NCBI GenBank assembly: GCA_047967505.1
Contig: CM106541.1
DNA length: 64,000 nt
Reading direction: 5' to 3' (one strand)
Origin: Dipteris shenzhenensis
Taxonomy: Eukaryota > Polypodiophyta > Polypodiopsida > Gleicheniales
In this document: positions 31,415 through 42,996 of the stretch, piece by piece
Position numbering within the stretch: the stretch's first letter is position 1
How the letters are laid out: each line of letters opens with the position of its first letter
Notes under the pieces: model-generated
Databases searched by the model: none
Told to the model about the DNA's origin: nothing
Seen by the model: only the letters and a program-made list of their open reading frames with translations
Position numbers and translations under genes: made by a program

Positions 31415-32265
31415 ATATATAATATTTGTTTACCTCATAATTTTCATCATTGACGGTATTGTTATGGCTATATACTTCACTCAAATCTTATTGACGTCCT
31501 ATAGCTTGATTGTGGCCTAACTTATGGCATTGATTGTAATTAATTTCTTTTCTTTGGGATGATAATTATTCTTTGAAGTGACGTAGCTCTCTACATCTCT
31601 TATTTTTTTGTAGCCTTTTCTGAATTTGATCTTTGGATAAACAATGTTCCATATTTTTCAACCTAAATTCCAATAAGGAATTCTTAGTTCATAAATTATT
31701 TTGAAGTTTATATATATTTAAACTTTGGATGCTATGATCCTTTTGATATTTTTAAAAGGATATTCATGTATGTATGCAAAAATCACAATCTATTTAAATT
31801 TGAAGTAGAAAATCACATCTATCTATTACTAAAGAATGGAAACTACAAATATAACTATGAATACAACTTATAAGATAAAATAGATTTTAATTTAAGCTTG
31901 AAGTATGTCTTTCAAGAAGCTACTTACCTGGATAATGTTTTAATAATTTACATTTTGTTTGAATATTCCTTTGAGAATGTGATATCAATAAATCAAGAGC
32001 CTATTAAAAACCAAAATTTTGATTCAAAATCAATTAATATGTCTTTGGGATAATAAATAAACTTAAATCACATATCACATATCTTTTTTTTGGGGTAAAA
32101 TGCAGGTTCATATTATAAAGAAAGAGTCAATATGTGGGTTTTTTTAAATGTAAAAACAAATTGAATTTCAAATATAACTTTTTTGTGATGATTTAACACA
32201 ACTCTTTACTTTTTATTTTTGGAAATATTTTTTAGATGGAAGCCATTTAAGATAATGCAAGCTCA

Positions 32266-32309
<44 letters not shown>

Positions 32310-32394
32310 TCTCTATCTCCCTCTTCCTTTTCTCCTCCTCATTTCATCAAAGTCTTAGTTTGATGTTTTTTTCATGCAAGTGTTCAATTCTTTT
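31415..32394. other. AT-rich stretch, no gene seen; (CT)n tract near its end
   Basis: No open frame of interest, no terminal repeats recognised. A (CT)n microsatellite lies at about 32271-32307. The left limit of element B is somewhere near 32395, where its satellite starts. Confidence 0.45.
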
Positions 32395-34445
32395 TAGATG
32401 CATAAGACGGAAAACATATGAGGGAAAGCATATGCATAAGAGAAGCACAAGCATAAGAGAAGGAGAGGGGAAAAGAAGAGAAAGAAGAGGGAAAAAGGGA
32501 TTGAAAGAGGGAAAAAGAACCAAATATGCATAAGAGAAAAAAGAGAGAGAGCATATGCATAAGAGAAAAAGAGAGAAAGCATATGCTTATGCTTATGCAT
32601 AAGCATATGAGCATATGCTCATGCATAAGCATAAGCATAGGCATAGGCATATGCTTATGAAAAGAAGAGAAAAAGAGAGGGAAAAAGAAGAGAAGGAAAG
32701 GAGAAGGAGAAGAAGACATATGCTCATGCATAAGCATAAGCATAAGAGAAGAAAAAACATATGCATAAGAGAGAAAGAGAGAAAGCATATGTTTGAAAGA
32801 GGGGCAAAGAGATTGAAAGAGGGGAAAAGAGATTGAAAGAGGGGAAAAGAAGAGAAGGAAGAGGGGCAAAGAGATTGAAAAAGGGGAAAAAGAAGACGGG
32901 GAAAGAGCATAAGCATAAGAGAAGGAAGAGGGGAAAAGAGATTGAAAGAGGAGAAAAAGAAGAGGGAAAAGAGCATAGACATAAGAGAAGGAAGAGGGAA
33001 AAAGAGCATAAGCATAAGAGAAAAAGAAAGAAAGCATATGCTTATGCTTGTGCATGAGCATATGAGCATAAGAGTAAAAGAGAGAAAGCATATGCTTATG
33101 CTTGTGCATGAGCATATGAGCATAAGAGAAAAAGAGAGAAAGCATATGCTTGTGCTTATGCATAAGCATATGATCATATGCTCATGCATAAGCATAAGCA
33201 TAAGCATAGGCATAGGCATATGTTTATGAAAAGAAGAGAAAAAAAGAGGAAAAAATAAGAGAAGGAAAGGAGAAGAAGAAGGAGAAGGAGACATGCATAA
33301 GCATAAGCATAAGAGAAGAAAAAACATATGCATAAGAGATTGAAAGAGGAAAAAAAGAAGAGGGGAAAAGAGCATAAGCACAAGAGAAGGAAAAACATAT
33401 GCATCAGAGAAAAAGAGAGAAAGAGGAGAAAAAGAAGAGGGAAAAGAGCATAAGCATAAGAGAAGGAAGAGGGAAAAAGAGCATAAGCATAAGAGAAAAA
33501 GAAAGAAATCATATGCTTATGCTTATGCATGAGCATATGAGCATAAGAGAAAAAGAAAGAAAGCATATGCTTGTGCTTATGTATAAGCATATGAGCATAT
33601 GCTCATGCATAAGCATAAGCATAAGCATAAGCATAGGCATAGGCATATGCTTATGAAAAGAAGAGAAAAAGAGAGGGAAAAACAAGAGAAGGAAAGGAGA
33701 AGGAGATGGAGAAGGAGACATGCATAAGCATAAGCATAAGAGAAGAAAAAACATATGCATAAGAGATTGAAACAGAGAAAAAAGAAGACTCGGAGAAAAG
33801 AGCATAAGCATAAGAGAAGGAAAAACATATGCATAAGAGAAAAAAAGAGAAAGCATCTGTTTGAAAGAGGGGAAAAAGAAGAGGGGAAAAGAAGAGAAGG
33901 AAGAGGGGAAAAGAGATTGAAAGAGGGAAAAAAGAAGAGGGGAAAAGAGCATAAGCATAAGAGAAGGAAGAGGGGAAAAGAGATTGAAAGAGGGGAAAAA
34001 GAAGAGGGAAAAAGAAGAGAGGAAAAGACCATAAGCATAAGAGAAGGAAGAGGGAAAAAGAGCATGAGAATAAGAGAAAAGAAAGAAAGCATATGCTTAT
34101 GCTTATGCATGAGCATATGAGCATAAGAGAAAAAGAGAGAAAGCATAAGCTTGTGCTTATGCATGAGCTTATGAGCATATGCTCAGGCATAAGCACAAGC
34201 ATAGGCAATACATATGCTTATGAAAAGAGGAGAAAAAGAGAGGAAAAAAGAGAGTGGAAAATAAGAGGAGGAAGAGGGAAAAAGAGATTGAAAGAGCAGG
34301 AAAGAACATAAGCATAAGAGAAGGAAAAACATATGCATAAGGGAAAAAGAGATAAAGCATATGCTTATGCTTATGCATGAGCATATGAGGGAAAGAGGGG
34401 GGGAAAAAGAGAGGAAAAGAGAAAAAGAGGGGAAGAAGAGGGAAT
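32395..34445. repeat. CATATGCATAAGAG satellite of element B
   Basis: About 2 kb of GCATAAG, CATATGC, GCTTATGC blocks and purine-rich AGAGAAAAAGAGAGAAAG tracts. It is the complement-strand counterpart of the satellite in A, but diverged in sequence (GCATATG and AAAGAG prevail). Long Lys/Arg/Glu- or Leu/Ser/Phe-rich frames on both strands are by-products. Confidence 0.8.
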
Positions 34446-35305
34446 AACAGAAGAGAGGGAAAGACAGGGTTCCTACGCCCATCACTGCAGCTAGCACTTA
34501 AGGCATTAGCTGCAGGCCAATGCAAATAACAAAAATAACAAAAGGGAAAAAGAGGAAGCACTTTCTTACCTAAAAAAGTCCCGAACCATGTTTCGTGGAC
34601 TAGCCCTACAAAAAAGAGAAAACATACCATTTTTTCAGATAACTAGTTAGCGGAAGGAGGAGTTTGCAGAAGCAACTTTTCAAAGGGGTTGGATGAGTTT
34701 GGAGAAGCCTACAAACAAGGAGAAAGCATAAGCCTACAAACAAGGAGAAAGAGGAGGAAAAGAAATACCAAAAAGAGCAGAGGTCAGTCTTCTTTCTTTC
34801 ACTAAATCTCGTTTTTTGTCCTTAACCTCTGAAAATCAAGCATCAAAATTAGCACCTAGCCTTAGCAATATAAGGAAAAACATGCTTCAACACTAATAAA
34901 ATGAAATCTCACAAAAAATGAACCTACATTACTTAAAGAGACCCACCTTCTTGAAAAACTTCCTTTCACACAAGCAGAGAGGGAGAAGGGTGGAGAGGGA
35001 GCACAAGTGTTGGGAGAGGGGCTGGGTAGGAGTGAAGAGTAGGGAATAGAGAGAAGGAAAGTGAGGTTGTCAAATATAAGGTGGGAGGAGATATTTTTTC
35101 TTTTCCCACAATAGAGATGTGAAAGCCGACGTCATCCGCGGTTTTGGGTTTAAGCCCCTAGCATCACTATATAGCAACATTGGTCAGTCATCGCTATGTA
35201 GTGACGTTGATATCCAAATAGCATCACTATATAGCAATGAAATAGGGCAAATCATCGCTATATAGCAATGGTTCAGGGCACTTATGTGATTTTGGAAGTG
35301 TGCAG
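34446..35305. promoter_or_regulatory. Leader and promoter region of element B
   Basis: The inverted counterpart of 20725-21600. It contains the decayed hairpin (about 34486-34515), a GTAAGAAAG donor on minus near 34575, and a purine/pyrimidine-biased leader. The decayed internal array is at 35161-35270, with copies such as ATCACTATATAGCAAC. The acceptor GTGCAG directly precedes the tnp2 ATG at 35306. Confidence 0.5.
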
Positions 35306-35392
35306 ATGGAAGGAACGAGTGGAAGCTCATCAGATGATGCACCAATTCCCGAGGGCATAGAGTGGCTTACTGAGAGGTTCTATTGTCATTGC

Positions 35393-35620
35393 TATGAGCT
35401 TGAGAAAGTTCTCTCAAAGAAAAAACTTTATCTTGTACTTGATTTAGACCATACATTGCTTAATTCTTCTAGGCTTGTTGAAGTGCCATCAGATGAAGAG
35501 GCATACCTCTCCTCTGTTTACCGTTCAAATAGTCATCTTTCATCTACTGGATCTGCTCGTGCTGAAACAAGTAACAGCCAAATTCTCTCTCATGTTTCCT
35601 GTATTTATGCAAGGACTTAG
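35393..35620 (+). pseudogene. FCP1/CPL-type CTD phosphatase exon fragment
   Basis: Within the insert the tnp2 frame continues into KKKLYLVLDLDHTLLNSSRL and then VPSDEEAYLSSVY. KLYLVLDLDHTLLN is the DxDxT catalytic segment of FCP1-homology domains. The LLNS and following acidic EEAYL resemble plant CPL3/CPL4 RNA polymerase II CTD phosphatase-like proteins (known family signature; exact parent not determined). Only the first catalytic motif is present. The remaining FCP1 motifs and BRCT domain are absent, and the frame stops at 35620. It is fused in frame to the N-terminal 30-odd residues of tnp2 in this copy, probably by chance. Confidence 0.75.
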
Positions 35621-36259
35621 TGGGGACCAAAGTAGGACTAGGGTCAGCAGTAGCTGCTATCTGGTGGGATAGTCAGTAGCAGGACACCTAGGTAAACTTA
35701 ATGGTGTAATGGTTCACCATCTCAATGTCCCCCTAGCACATCGAAGAGCTGACTCTGCAATCTATCCAGTATCAAGGTAGATGCTGTAACTCATGAAACA
35801 GAACAAGTGTAGCCCTTGAGTATACTTGAAGTTGAGGCAATAGAAGAAGAAGTAGGGCGATCTAAAGCACTTCTCCTCCCTCTTCTTATCACCTTCTTCT
35901 TTCACTCTTTTCTATTCTCCCTCTTCTCATCATCCTCTTCTTTCCCTCTTATCATGTATTAACCTTCATAAACCACTTTCCTTAGATTTTTGGAATGTCA
36001 TGCATCCAAATAGTCACCACAAATAACACAAGAAGGCCCACTGCTTGAGAGGAAGCTTGCTATTTCTAAATGCAACAAAGACAAATCCATACGACATTAT
36101 CCTAGTAGAGTTTGTAGCTAGTTCTCTCCACACAAATGCTTCATGCGGATCATTACCTATCTTGGATGAATTAAATATTTAGTTGGATAGATGCAAGTCA
36201 TTGCAGACTACCATCGATGGCCCTATGATCATCTATTATGCTTCAGCTAAGGGAGGGGG
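35393..36259 (+). other. 867-bp insert in tnp2 B carrying host-gene sequence
   Basis: Comparison with A exon 1 shows TGTCATTGC|CACTCATTGC-like continuity in A, whereas B has 867 bp between the same bases. GC is found at both borders (35391-35392 and 36260-36261). The first about 230 bp are coding-like (next entry); the rest has no recognised feature apart from CTTCTTTC-rich tracts at about 35870-35955. No terminal inverted repeats were seen at the borders, so the mechanism is unknown. Confidence 0.7.
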
Positions 36260-39200
36260 GCACTCATTGCAAGCGAGAAGGACGACATCAACATCGGATT
36301 GTCATGCGCCACTTATGGATGTATGGGGAGGAGCCCGAACCAGTGCCCACCATTGGTGTTGCACATGGTGATGGATCATCGGTAAGTCAATGCTATTTGA
36401 GTTCGTGATTAATATTGGATACCATTATGACACGAAACCTTGAGACAAGAACTTATATTCACACGAAATCTTGAGATAGGATGAGGAGGGTGGCAAGGGT
36501 GCGCATATACCTTCACACTTTGAGCAAGACTATAGTCTCTCGGATGTACCAGATGATGATGAGGGTATGGTGGACATGATGGATTCTATTTTTAGGGGCA
36601 CTACATCACACGTACACGTGATGTCAGAGTCTAAGGTCAATATACAAGAGTTGCAATCAACACAGTTGTACGAGGGTGCTAGGATGTCTAAACTATCAGC
36701 TTGTCTCTTAATCTTGAATTTCCAAGCAAAGTATGGGTAGTCGGATACAAGTGTCTCAGGATTCATAAGGTTAGCTCCCACATTAATTTGACTCAATATT
36801 TGGATATTGTTTGTTTCGAGAATCATCATGTATGTTTGAGAATCATCCTTATTCAAAGCCTATGTATGTTTGAATTGTGATAGGTTGCTCCAGAAGATGT
36901 TGCCTGCACCAAATACCATGCTTGCTTTAAGAGATGAAGCGAAGAAGATGCTAACAACAGTGGATATGGATTATGATACCATCCATGCATGCCATAATGA
37001 CCGTATTCTCTTTCGTTCTGAGCATCGAGATTTGGCTAGTTGTCCAACGTGTGCGGAACAACAATATAGAGATGACTTGTAGGGTGAGTAGATACCGATA
37101 AAGGTCTTGAGACATTTTTTCATCATTGCAAGAATACAATACATATTCCAATGCAAATCCATAGTGGAGTTGATGACTTGGCATGCATCTCATCGGTCCA
37201 CTGATGACACATTGAGGATTCTCGCAGATTGTGTAGCTTGGAAGCACATAGACAATCAGTGGCCAGACTTTGCGAGGGAGCCATGCAACTTACATCTTTC
37301 TCTCGCCATGGATGGTGTCAATCCTTTGGGGTTATGCTCGACATCTTGGTCGACATGACCCATAGTCATGGTGAGTTACAATATCCCACCATGGCTAACA
37401 ATAAAGAAGGGACACCTCATGCTTGCACCATGTGTGCCAAGGAAGTACAAGGCCAAAAATATGGGCGTGTACATGGCATCTTTGATAGAGGAGTTACAGA
37501 TCTTATGGAGAGGAGTGCAGGTCTTTGATATTTCCAGATCTCCTAGACATACCAATGATATTTTGGTCAGAGGTATCTTGATGTGGACCATGCATGACTA
37601 CCCAGGATATGGAGAGTGTGTAGGTACATGGTTGTGTATTTACATGTATAATATAGGATTATGCTTTTATGACTCTCTTTCACACGCATGTCTTATACTA
37701 TCACATTCATGCACGTGTGCAGGACTTGTTACAAGTGGGTACCATGTTTTTCCTATTTGTGGACTGGGTTTGAAATCGCTTGCATGATACTCCAAACATA
37801 TGAGAAAAAATATTTATGAAGGTCATTGTTGATATCTTCCACTGGACCATCTTGTGCGTGGAGGTCAACTTAATCCACCATCACCATATTTGAAGGCAAG
37901 TGAATGGATTCAGGCTTGGAGGGCGAATGGAGAGGAACCTCCTCGTGGTATGAAGAGGCTATGGATCATTCACGAGCTTCCTTATTGGGGTTAGTTACAA
38001 ATCAATCATCTCTTGGATCCCATGCATATCTTCAAGAATGTCGGGGTTAGTATTTGGTCACACTTGGTTGGTTCCAAAGACTCGAGAGGAGTGTGAGAAG
38101 ATTTGTGTGCTATGAATAGGATGTCTCATTTGTGGCCCCAAGTGCATGATTTGGAAAAAGTTGTCCTCCCGAAAGCAACATGGATCCTCTCCATGAGAGA
38201 GGAGGCAGCGGCAGTCAAGGCGGACATTGCCTCTTTTCAAACACCCATAGGGTACATGCATTGCTTGAAAGGAGCATTTTCAAAGGACAATAAGCTTAGT
38301 GGGCTCAAGTCCCATGATTGGCACAAGGTCTTACAGGTATTCTAAGCTGTAGGATTAGTGTATCAATAATCGTGATGCATTAGTGTAATTATGATTATGT
38401 TATATTATTGACATGACTTCTTTGTTGCTTTGATAGTTCATCCTCCCAACTACAATAAAAGGGTGCTTACAAGAAGATGCTAGAAATGCTATATTCAAGA
38501 TAAGTGGTATTGTGAAGTATGCTTACTATCAAATCGCATTGATTGCATTTTCTTCAATTTAAGCTAAAAATATCTTACATGGGCATGTGAAATAGGTGGA
38601 TATCTTAAAAAGAGATCTCCATATCGAGCATTGAAAAGGCTAGGGTGGAATCCATCGATGCCGTATGCTTGCTTGAGAAACACTTTCCCTCGAGCATTAT
38701 GACAACTCAAGTGCACTTGCTTGTGCACATAGTTGATGAGGTGGCCATTGCAGGTACCGTTCATAGTCGGTGGCTGTTTTCTCTCGAGCGGTTTATGAAA
38801 ACTTTGAAGAGATTTGTAAGACAAAGAGCAATACCAGAAGCAAGCATGGCAGAGGGATGGTTTGTGCAACAGTCATTAGTATATATCACGGAGTTTCTTA
38901 CATCCACAGATCCTGATATGTTGCAAGCTTGGCATAACAAGGATGATGATCGCATCATTGGCGAGGCTTGAAAGAAAGGTGAGCAAAGAGAAAATGGAGA
39001 AATTCAATAAGTTTTGTATCCTCAATAGCAATGAAATGAAGTGGCCAAAGCAGAAAGAATAAATGCAAGGACAAGATTCAGAGTACTGTACAGGCGATCA
39101 CAACCATATCCACGAGATCTTGCCCTTCTCCCCACTCACATGTCACTTGATTGGCTACAACTAGCTCTACGTAAAGCCAAACATGATGGAGAGACAATAA

Positions 39201-40264
39201 ACGAGCACGAGTGTGAGAATTATCATCTGGATGTATGATGCATGTAAGTTTCTTACCTCTTGACATGATTAAGTAATTATTTGTGGCAATATATGCTATA
39301 AAATAGATGCATCTTCATTGTTTTAATGATGCTCTTTTATAGTACAAAAAGTATAATGCATTATGGTCATATGGATGACATTTTTGTGTGGAACGCATCG
39401 ATTCAAAGAGAGTCACGTATGATTGTGGAGTCATGGCAAACTTCACACAAGATAGCCGAGCAAGTGCTTCGAATACCAATCTTCATTACCGGTTTCTTTA
39501 CAATAGACTCCACCAAACTTTGGACTGATAAAAGTGATACTTTTGTTCTTCTTGAGCATTGTGACCAGGTGCATACTAATGATTTAATTAATTGAAGCTT
39601 TCATTTTTAAAGATCCATTGATACATGTACTTAAGCATAATTTCATATATATAATTGATGGCATTTGGCACCCATCTTTAATATAGGTGGTTTTTCATCT
39701 GGATCATTCTGATCCAAGATGGTGTTACGTGATCCAAGTTGTACCCCAAATTAGTAAGCTAATTTTTGAAGATAGAGATGTGGATATGGAGATGCCATTA
39801 CCAATGCCGGATCCAATTGACTCAAATGGATCTAGCGAAGAAGATGATCACAATATGAGCCAAGAGGAAGATGTGCATAATGACATTGTACCGAAGGAAG
39901 ATGGAGATCACGATATTGAGAAAGAAGATGACGATCATCAAGAATCACCACACTTTATTGAAGAAGATGATTAAGTCTTAAGTGAACATACGATGTTAGA
40001 GTACAATGATTATATAGGAAATCAACTCGGTATAGAGTTAGAGATAGACTTGTTTGGCACATTAGACTTGGCTCAAGATGAAGCCATTGATGTAAATGCT
40101 CTTCATTCATCTCAAAACTTGGACATGAATATATGAGCTTCAAAGGCTTGATGTACATGCTCTTGTACTTTTATTCTCTCAAAGGATCAAACATGTATGA
40201 AAAGGAAAAAAAATTTGTCATTGGGAAAAACTATATTTTAAGGTTGGTATGGGAAAAAACACTC

Positions 40265-40410
40265 TCTATAAAACGTCGCTATAGGAAACTATTTTAGTGT
40301 CACTATATAACAACCATTCACAAGTCTAATAAGTGTCACTATATAGCCATGCCCTTTAAACGTCACTATATAGCAACACTTGTCTAAAGTTGCTATATAG
40401 CAACACTTAA
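40265..40410. repeat. B right subterminal array, CpG-decayed
   Basis: Five copies of the A-type palindrome, nearly all with CpG lost, for example GTCACTATATAGCAAC and GTTGCTATATAGCAAC. It ends about 90 bp before the terminus at 40500. Confidence 0.75.
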
Positions 40411-40500
40411 CGAATCTCGCCTTGGTTACTGATGATTAGCACCCGGCGCATGCTAAATGCTAGTGCTTAAGCATCGAAATAGGGCCCATGTGTAGTAGTG

Positions 40501-41934
40501 TGTATGGTCCCACATTGTGGCCCCACATTACTTTATAACCATCAAAGAAGAGCCATCCTTTGTTCCAATTTAAATGTAGATGGGCACATTCTTTTAGCAA
40601 GGACTTTTCTTGGGTAATAGATAAACAATGAGAATGATCATTGATTATATGGATAATATGAGGTCTTGTTGGTGAAAGCTCAAAGACTTTTTTATTTGTA
40701 GAAAGGGTGTTCTCTTGGGGTATATGTTGAGCCTTTTTTTGTTGTGACCAAGAAATCTTATTCCACGTCATCCTCATGAATTAATTTTTAGTTGTAATAA
40801 CTAAACTTTTGAATAAATATTTTATCCTCTAAAAAATAAGTATTAGATTGGCGAGGAAGGTTATATTTAGTTTTGATTATAGAATTTGTGTCTCCAAGGG
40901 CTTCTGTAGTCTTTAACATTTAGACCCAAGAGGGCTTCTTCCACTTCATCCTTCTTGCTAAAGGATTCCAATGTTTCTTAAACACATGCCTCCTTCTTTG
41001 ATAAAGTACCATCTTCATTTGCATTAGGATAAGATTCTTCCACCCATAAATGAATGAAGTAAGATTTAAATTCCATGTTGGAATAAATTAAATCATTTGC
41101 ATATAGTCATGATTACATTAGTATATATGCTTGAGAATATAAACATATACACATAAGCATATACACAAACACATATGTGTATTGAGCTGCAATTGACAAT
41201 TGAATATATCTCTAAGACCCTAGCACGCTTGGACTCTAAACGTGCTGAGAGTGAAGTGTTTGACGCCTAGGCATGTGCATCAAACTTTGAATGTCACTAG
41301 GCTCATCTTGAGTTGCAAACGTATATATTCATTCAATGTTTCTAAGACTTGGTCCATGTTGTATCATGCTTGGCAGTTGTAGTTGACCCCTGCAGTGAGA
41401 GCAGTTGTCACAATTGGGAGACCAGCATGGTCTGGCTTTGCAGATGCTACATGACTTGAAGAGCAAGGTGAATGCACAAATTGTACCTACCCCTCCTCAT
41501 CCTTGATGTGCAAAAAAGGGCCAAATCAATGTCACGGGTTGGTGCATAGGTTGTGGTATGACCCTTGAGCATAAGAATGCCATGATGTTGGTATGCTTGC
41601 CATGCAAGCATACCTACCATGTTATGTGCTTTGCCACAACTTGAACCATAGGATCAGCATGCAGGGATTCTTATTGCAACTATATAATTGATGATGTTGT
41701 GAAGATGATGAAGGGGATGTTTAGGGACAATGATACTAGAAAGGCTCCTATTGGACTACAATCTGTAGCAACAACTATTAGCAAGAGCTGTCTGCTGGTA
41801 AGAAGCATGCTGTGAGGTTGAATGTCTCAAGTTTGCTAATAGACCTCAAATTCAACATAGCTGTGTTTTGAGCACATCTATGATTTTACCCCAATTGTGT
41901 CAACATATTGTTAGCATGTCAGTTAGTGAATGTG
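40501..41934. other. Unclassified sequence with a Cys/His-rich remnant
   Basis: No mobile element ends are recognised. At 41543-41635 a plus-strand frame reads CIGCGMTLEHKNAMMLVC and then LPCKHTYHVMCF. The spacing C-x2-C-x13-C-x2-C-x-H-x2-H-x2-C recalls a RING- or other zinc-binding finger. It is bracketed by stops, so at best it is a gene remnant. A 105-codon minus frame at 40460-40777 overlaps the terminus of B and is not accepted. Confidence 0.35.
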
Positions 41935-42225
41935 TGTTGTTAGCAGGTGTGCTATTAACACACCTTCCATTAGAGAATTTGGTCCTATATGCATATTTTT
42001 ATTAGCACAATGTATGTTAGCATACGTGGTACAAAACCCATTAGCACACCATCTGTTAGCACATATGTTAGCACATCTATTAGCACATCTATTAATAGCA
42101 AGTATTTTATTAGCACTTACAACATATCTATTATTGGAATATATGTTAATTAGCATGTCTATTATGAGCATATGTGCTAATTATCATCTATTATTAGCAT
42201 ATGTACTAGTATCACGTATGTTAAT
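41935..42225. repeat. TTAGCACATCTA / GTGCTAA interspersed repeats
   Basis: Around 15 occurrences of TTAGCA(C), mostly followed by AT-rich spacers of 5-15 bp, with some in inverse orientation (GTGCTAA). The density and both-orientation layout resemble a subterminal repeat cluster of some DNA transposon, but no terminus was found. Confidence 0.55.
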
Positions 42226-42403
42226 AGCTGAAAAAAAAATTGTTACTATAGTGAAAATGGTTCCAATAACCAGCACGGTGGTTGTAAGGAAACTATACTA
42301 AATTACAAATTTCTACATTTTCCTTAGCTCGGAACTAAAATAGCTCCAAGAACATGTGCAGTGGTTGCAAAATTGTTGCAGAAGGAGTAATACGATTATA
42401 ATA

Positions 42404-42406
42404 TCT
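42404..42406. repeat. Target site duplication of E2 (left)
   Basis: TCT before the CACAACAAG end at 42407, repeated as TCT at 49836-49838 after the right end. Three bases, as expected for CACTA transposases. Confidence 0.8.
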
Positions 42407-42996
42407 CACAACAAGACAAAGCACCCATAGACGCACGCACAGACGCGTTTACTGAACTAAATAAAAAACTTATGGGCGCGTTTATTTGCACGTCTATTTT
42501 TGCGTCTGGAGACCCGTTTCTAATTGTGCGTCTATATATCAGACACACGCGCATATAGACGCACAATTAGAGGCATAAATAGACGCGCTTGTAAACGCGT
42601 TTATAGACGCAAATATGGATGCAAGTCGAACAGACAGACGCATACATAAACACGATTTTAAATGCACTGATAGATGCGCTTTATTTTTTTTTTTAATTTT
42701 ACAGAATGCTGTGTATGTTGTGTATGCTATATAGTTACAAGAATCCCATATCCACATTGTGTAATTCAATTCTTATAGCCAACCTCATTTTAATTACAAT
42801 TCCAAATAAAACATTACAACTCCAAAATGCAATAAAATTGAAAGTTAAAAAAGTGCTTGTATATACATATAGCATGAAGCTAAGCCATGTCATGTGGCTT
42901 CAAGTACAAAAAATAAGAGAAGTGTATATACAAGAGGCACAAAGCCAAGCCAGTGGCTTTAAGTACAAAAAAGAGTAGCTAGCACTACTTGTATGA

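Larger units (their letters stand above)
35306..40135 (+). pseudogene. CACTA B transposase tnp2, disrupted
   Basis: MEGTSGSSSDDAP, then WLTERFYCHC, then an 867-bp foreign insert (35393-36259), after which exon 1 resumes. Later pieces: acidic exon about 36481-36775; LLQKMLPAPN and CHNDRILFRSEHRDLASCPTCAEQQY (36884-37080); HIDNQWPDFAREPCNLHLSLAMDGVNP and WTMHDYPGYGEC (about 37240-37625); INHLLDPMHIFKNVG with stops nearby (about 37990-38050); CLKGAFSKDNKLSGLKSHDWHKVLQ (to 38337); DUF4218-like CLLEKHFPSSIMTTQVHLLVH (38650-38969); DUF4216-like piece about 39350-39570, partly deleted; acidic last exon 39687-40135. Numerous stops and shifts make it a clear pseudogene. It documents the uninterrupted site of E1 and the single-copy form of the duplicated acceptor in A. 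Confidence 0.82.
32395..40500 (+). mobile_element. CACTA element 'B', truncated relative of A, inverted
   Basis: The right terminus, complement of CACTACTACACATGG, ends at 40500 and matches the left end of A closely (the next bases also agree in part). Going inward the order mirrors A: array, tnp2 (plus strand), internal array, leader region, hairpin, satellite. The tnpA half and the other terminus are missing; Helitron and MITE sequence lies there instead. The palindromes and hairpin show mostly C to T and G to A changes at CpG, so B is older than A. No target duplication can be checked. Confidence 0.8.

Noticed and set aside
32384-34630. Long Leu/Phe/Ser-rich frames up to 262 codons and Lys/Glu-rich frames on the other strand
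   Set aside because: Products of purine- and pyrimidine-biased satellite DNA; no protein family resemblance beyond composition.
8851-40500. One giant 31.6-kb CACTA element using the matching CACTACTACACATGG ends at 8851 and 40500
   Set aside because: These are the same (tnp2-side) end of two separate copies. The flanking triplets differ (CAT versus TGT), whereas 8851-27729 has CAT on both sides and contains the tnpA-side end at 27729.
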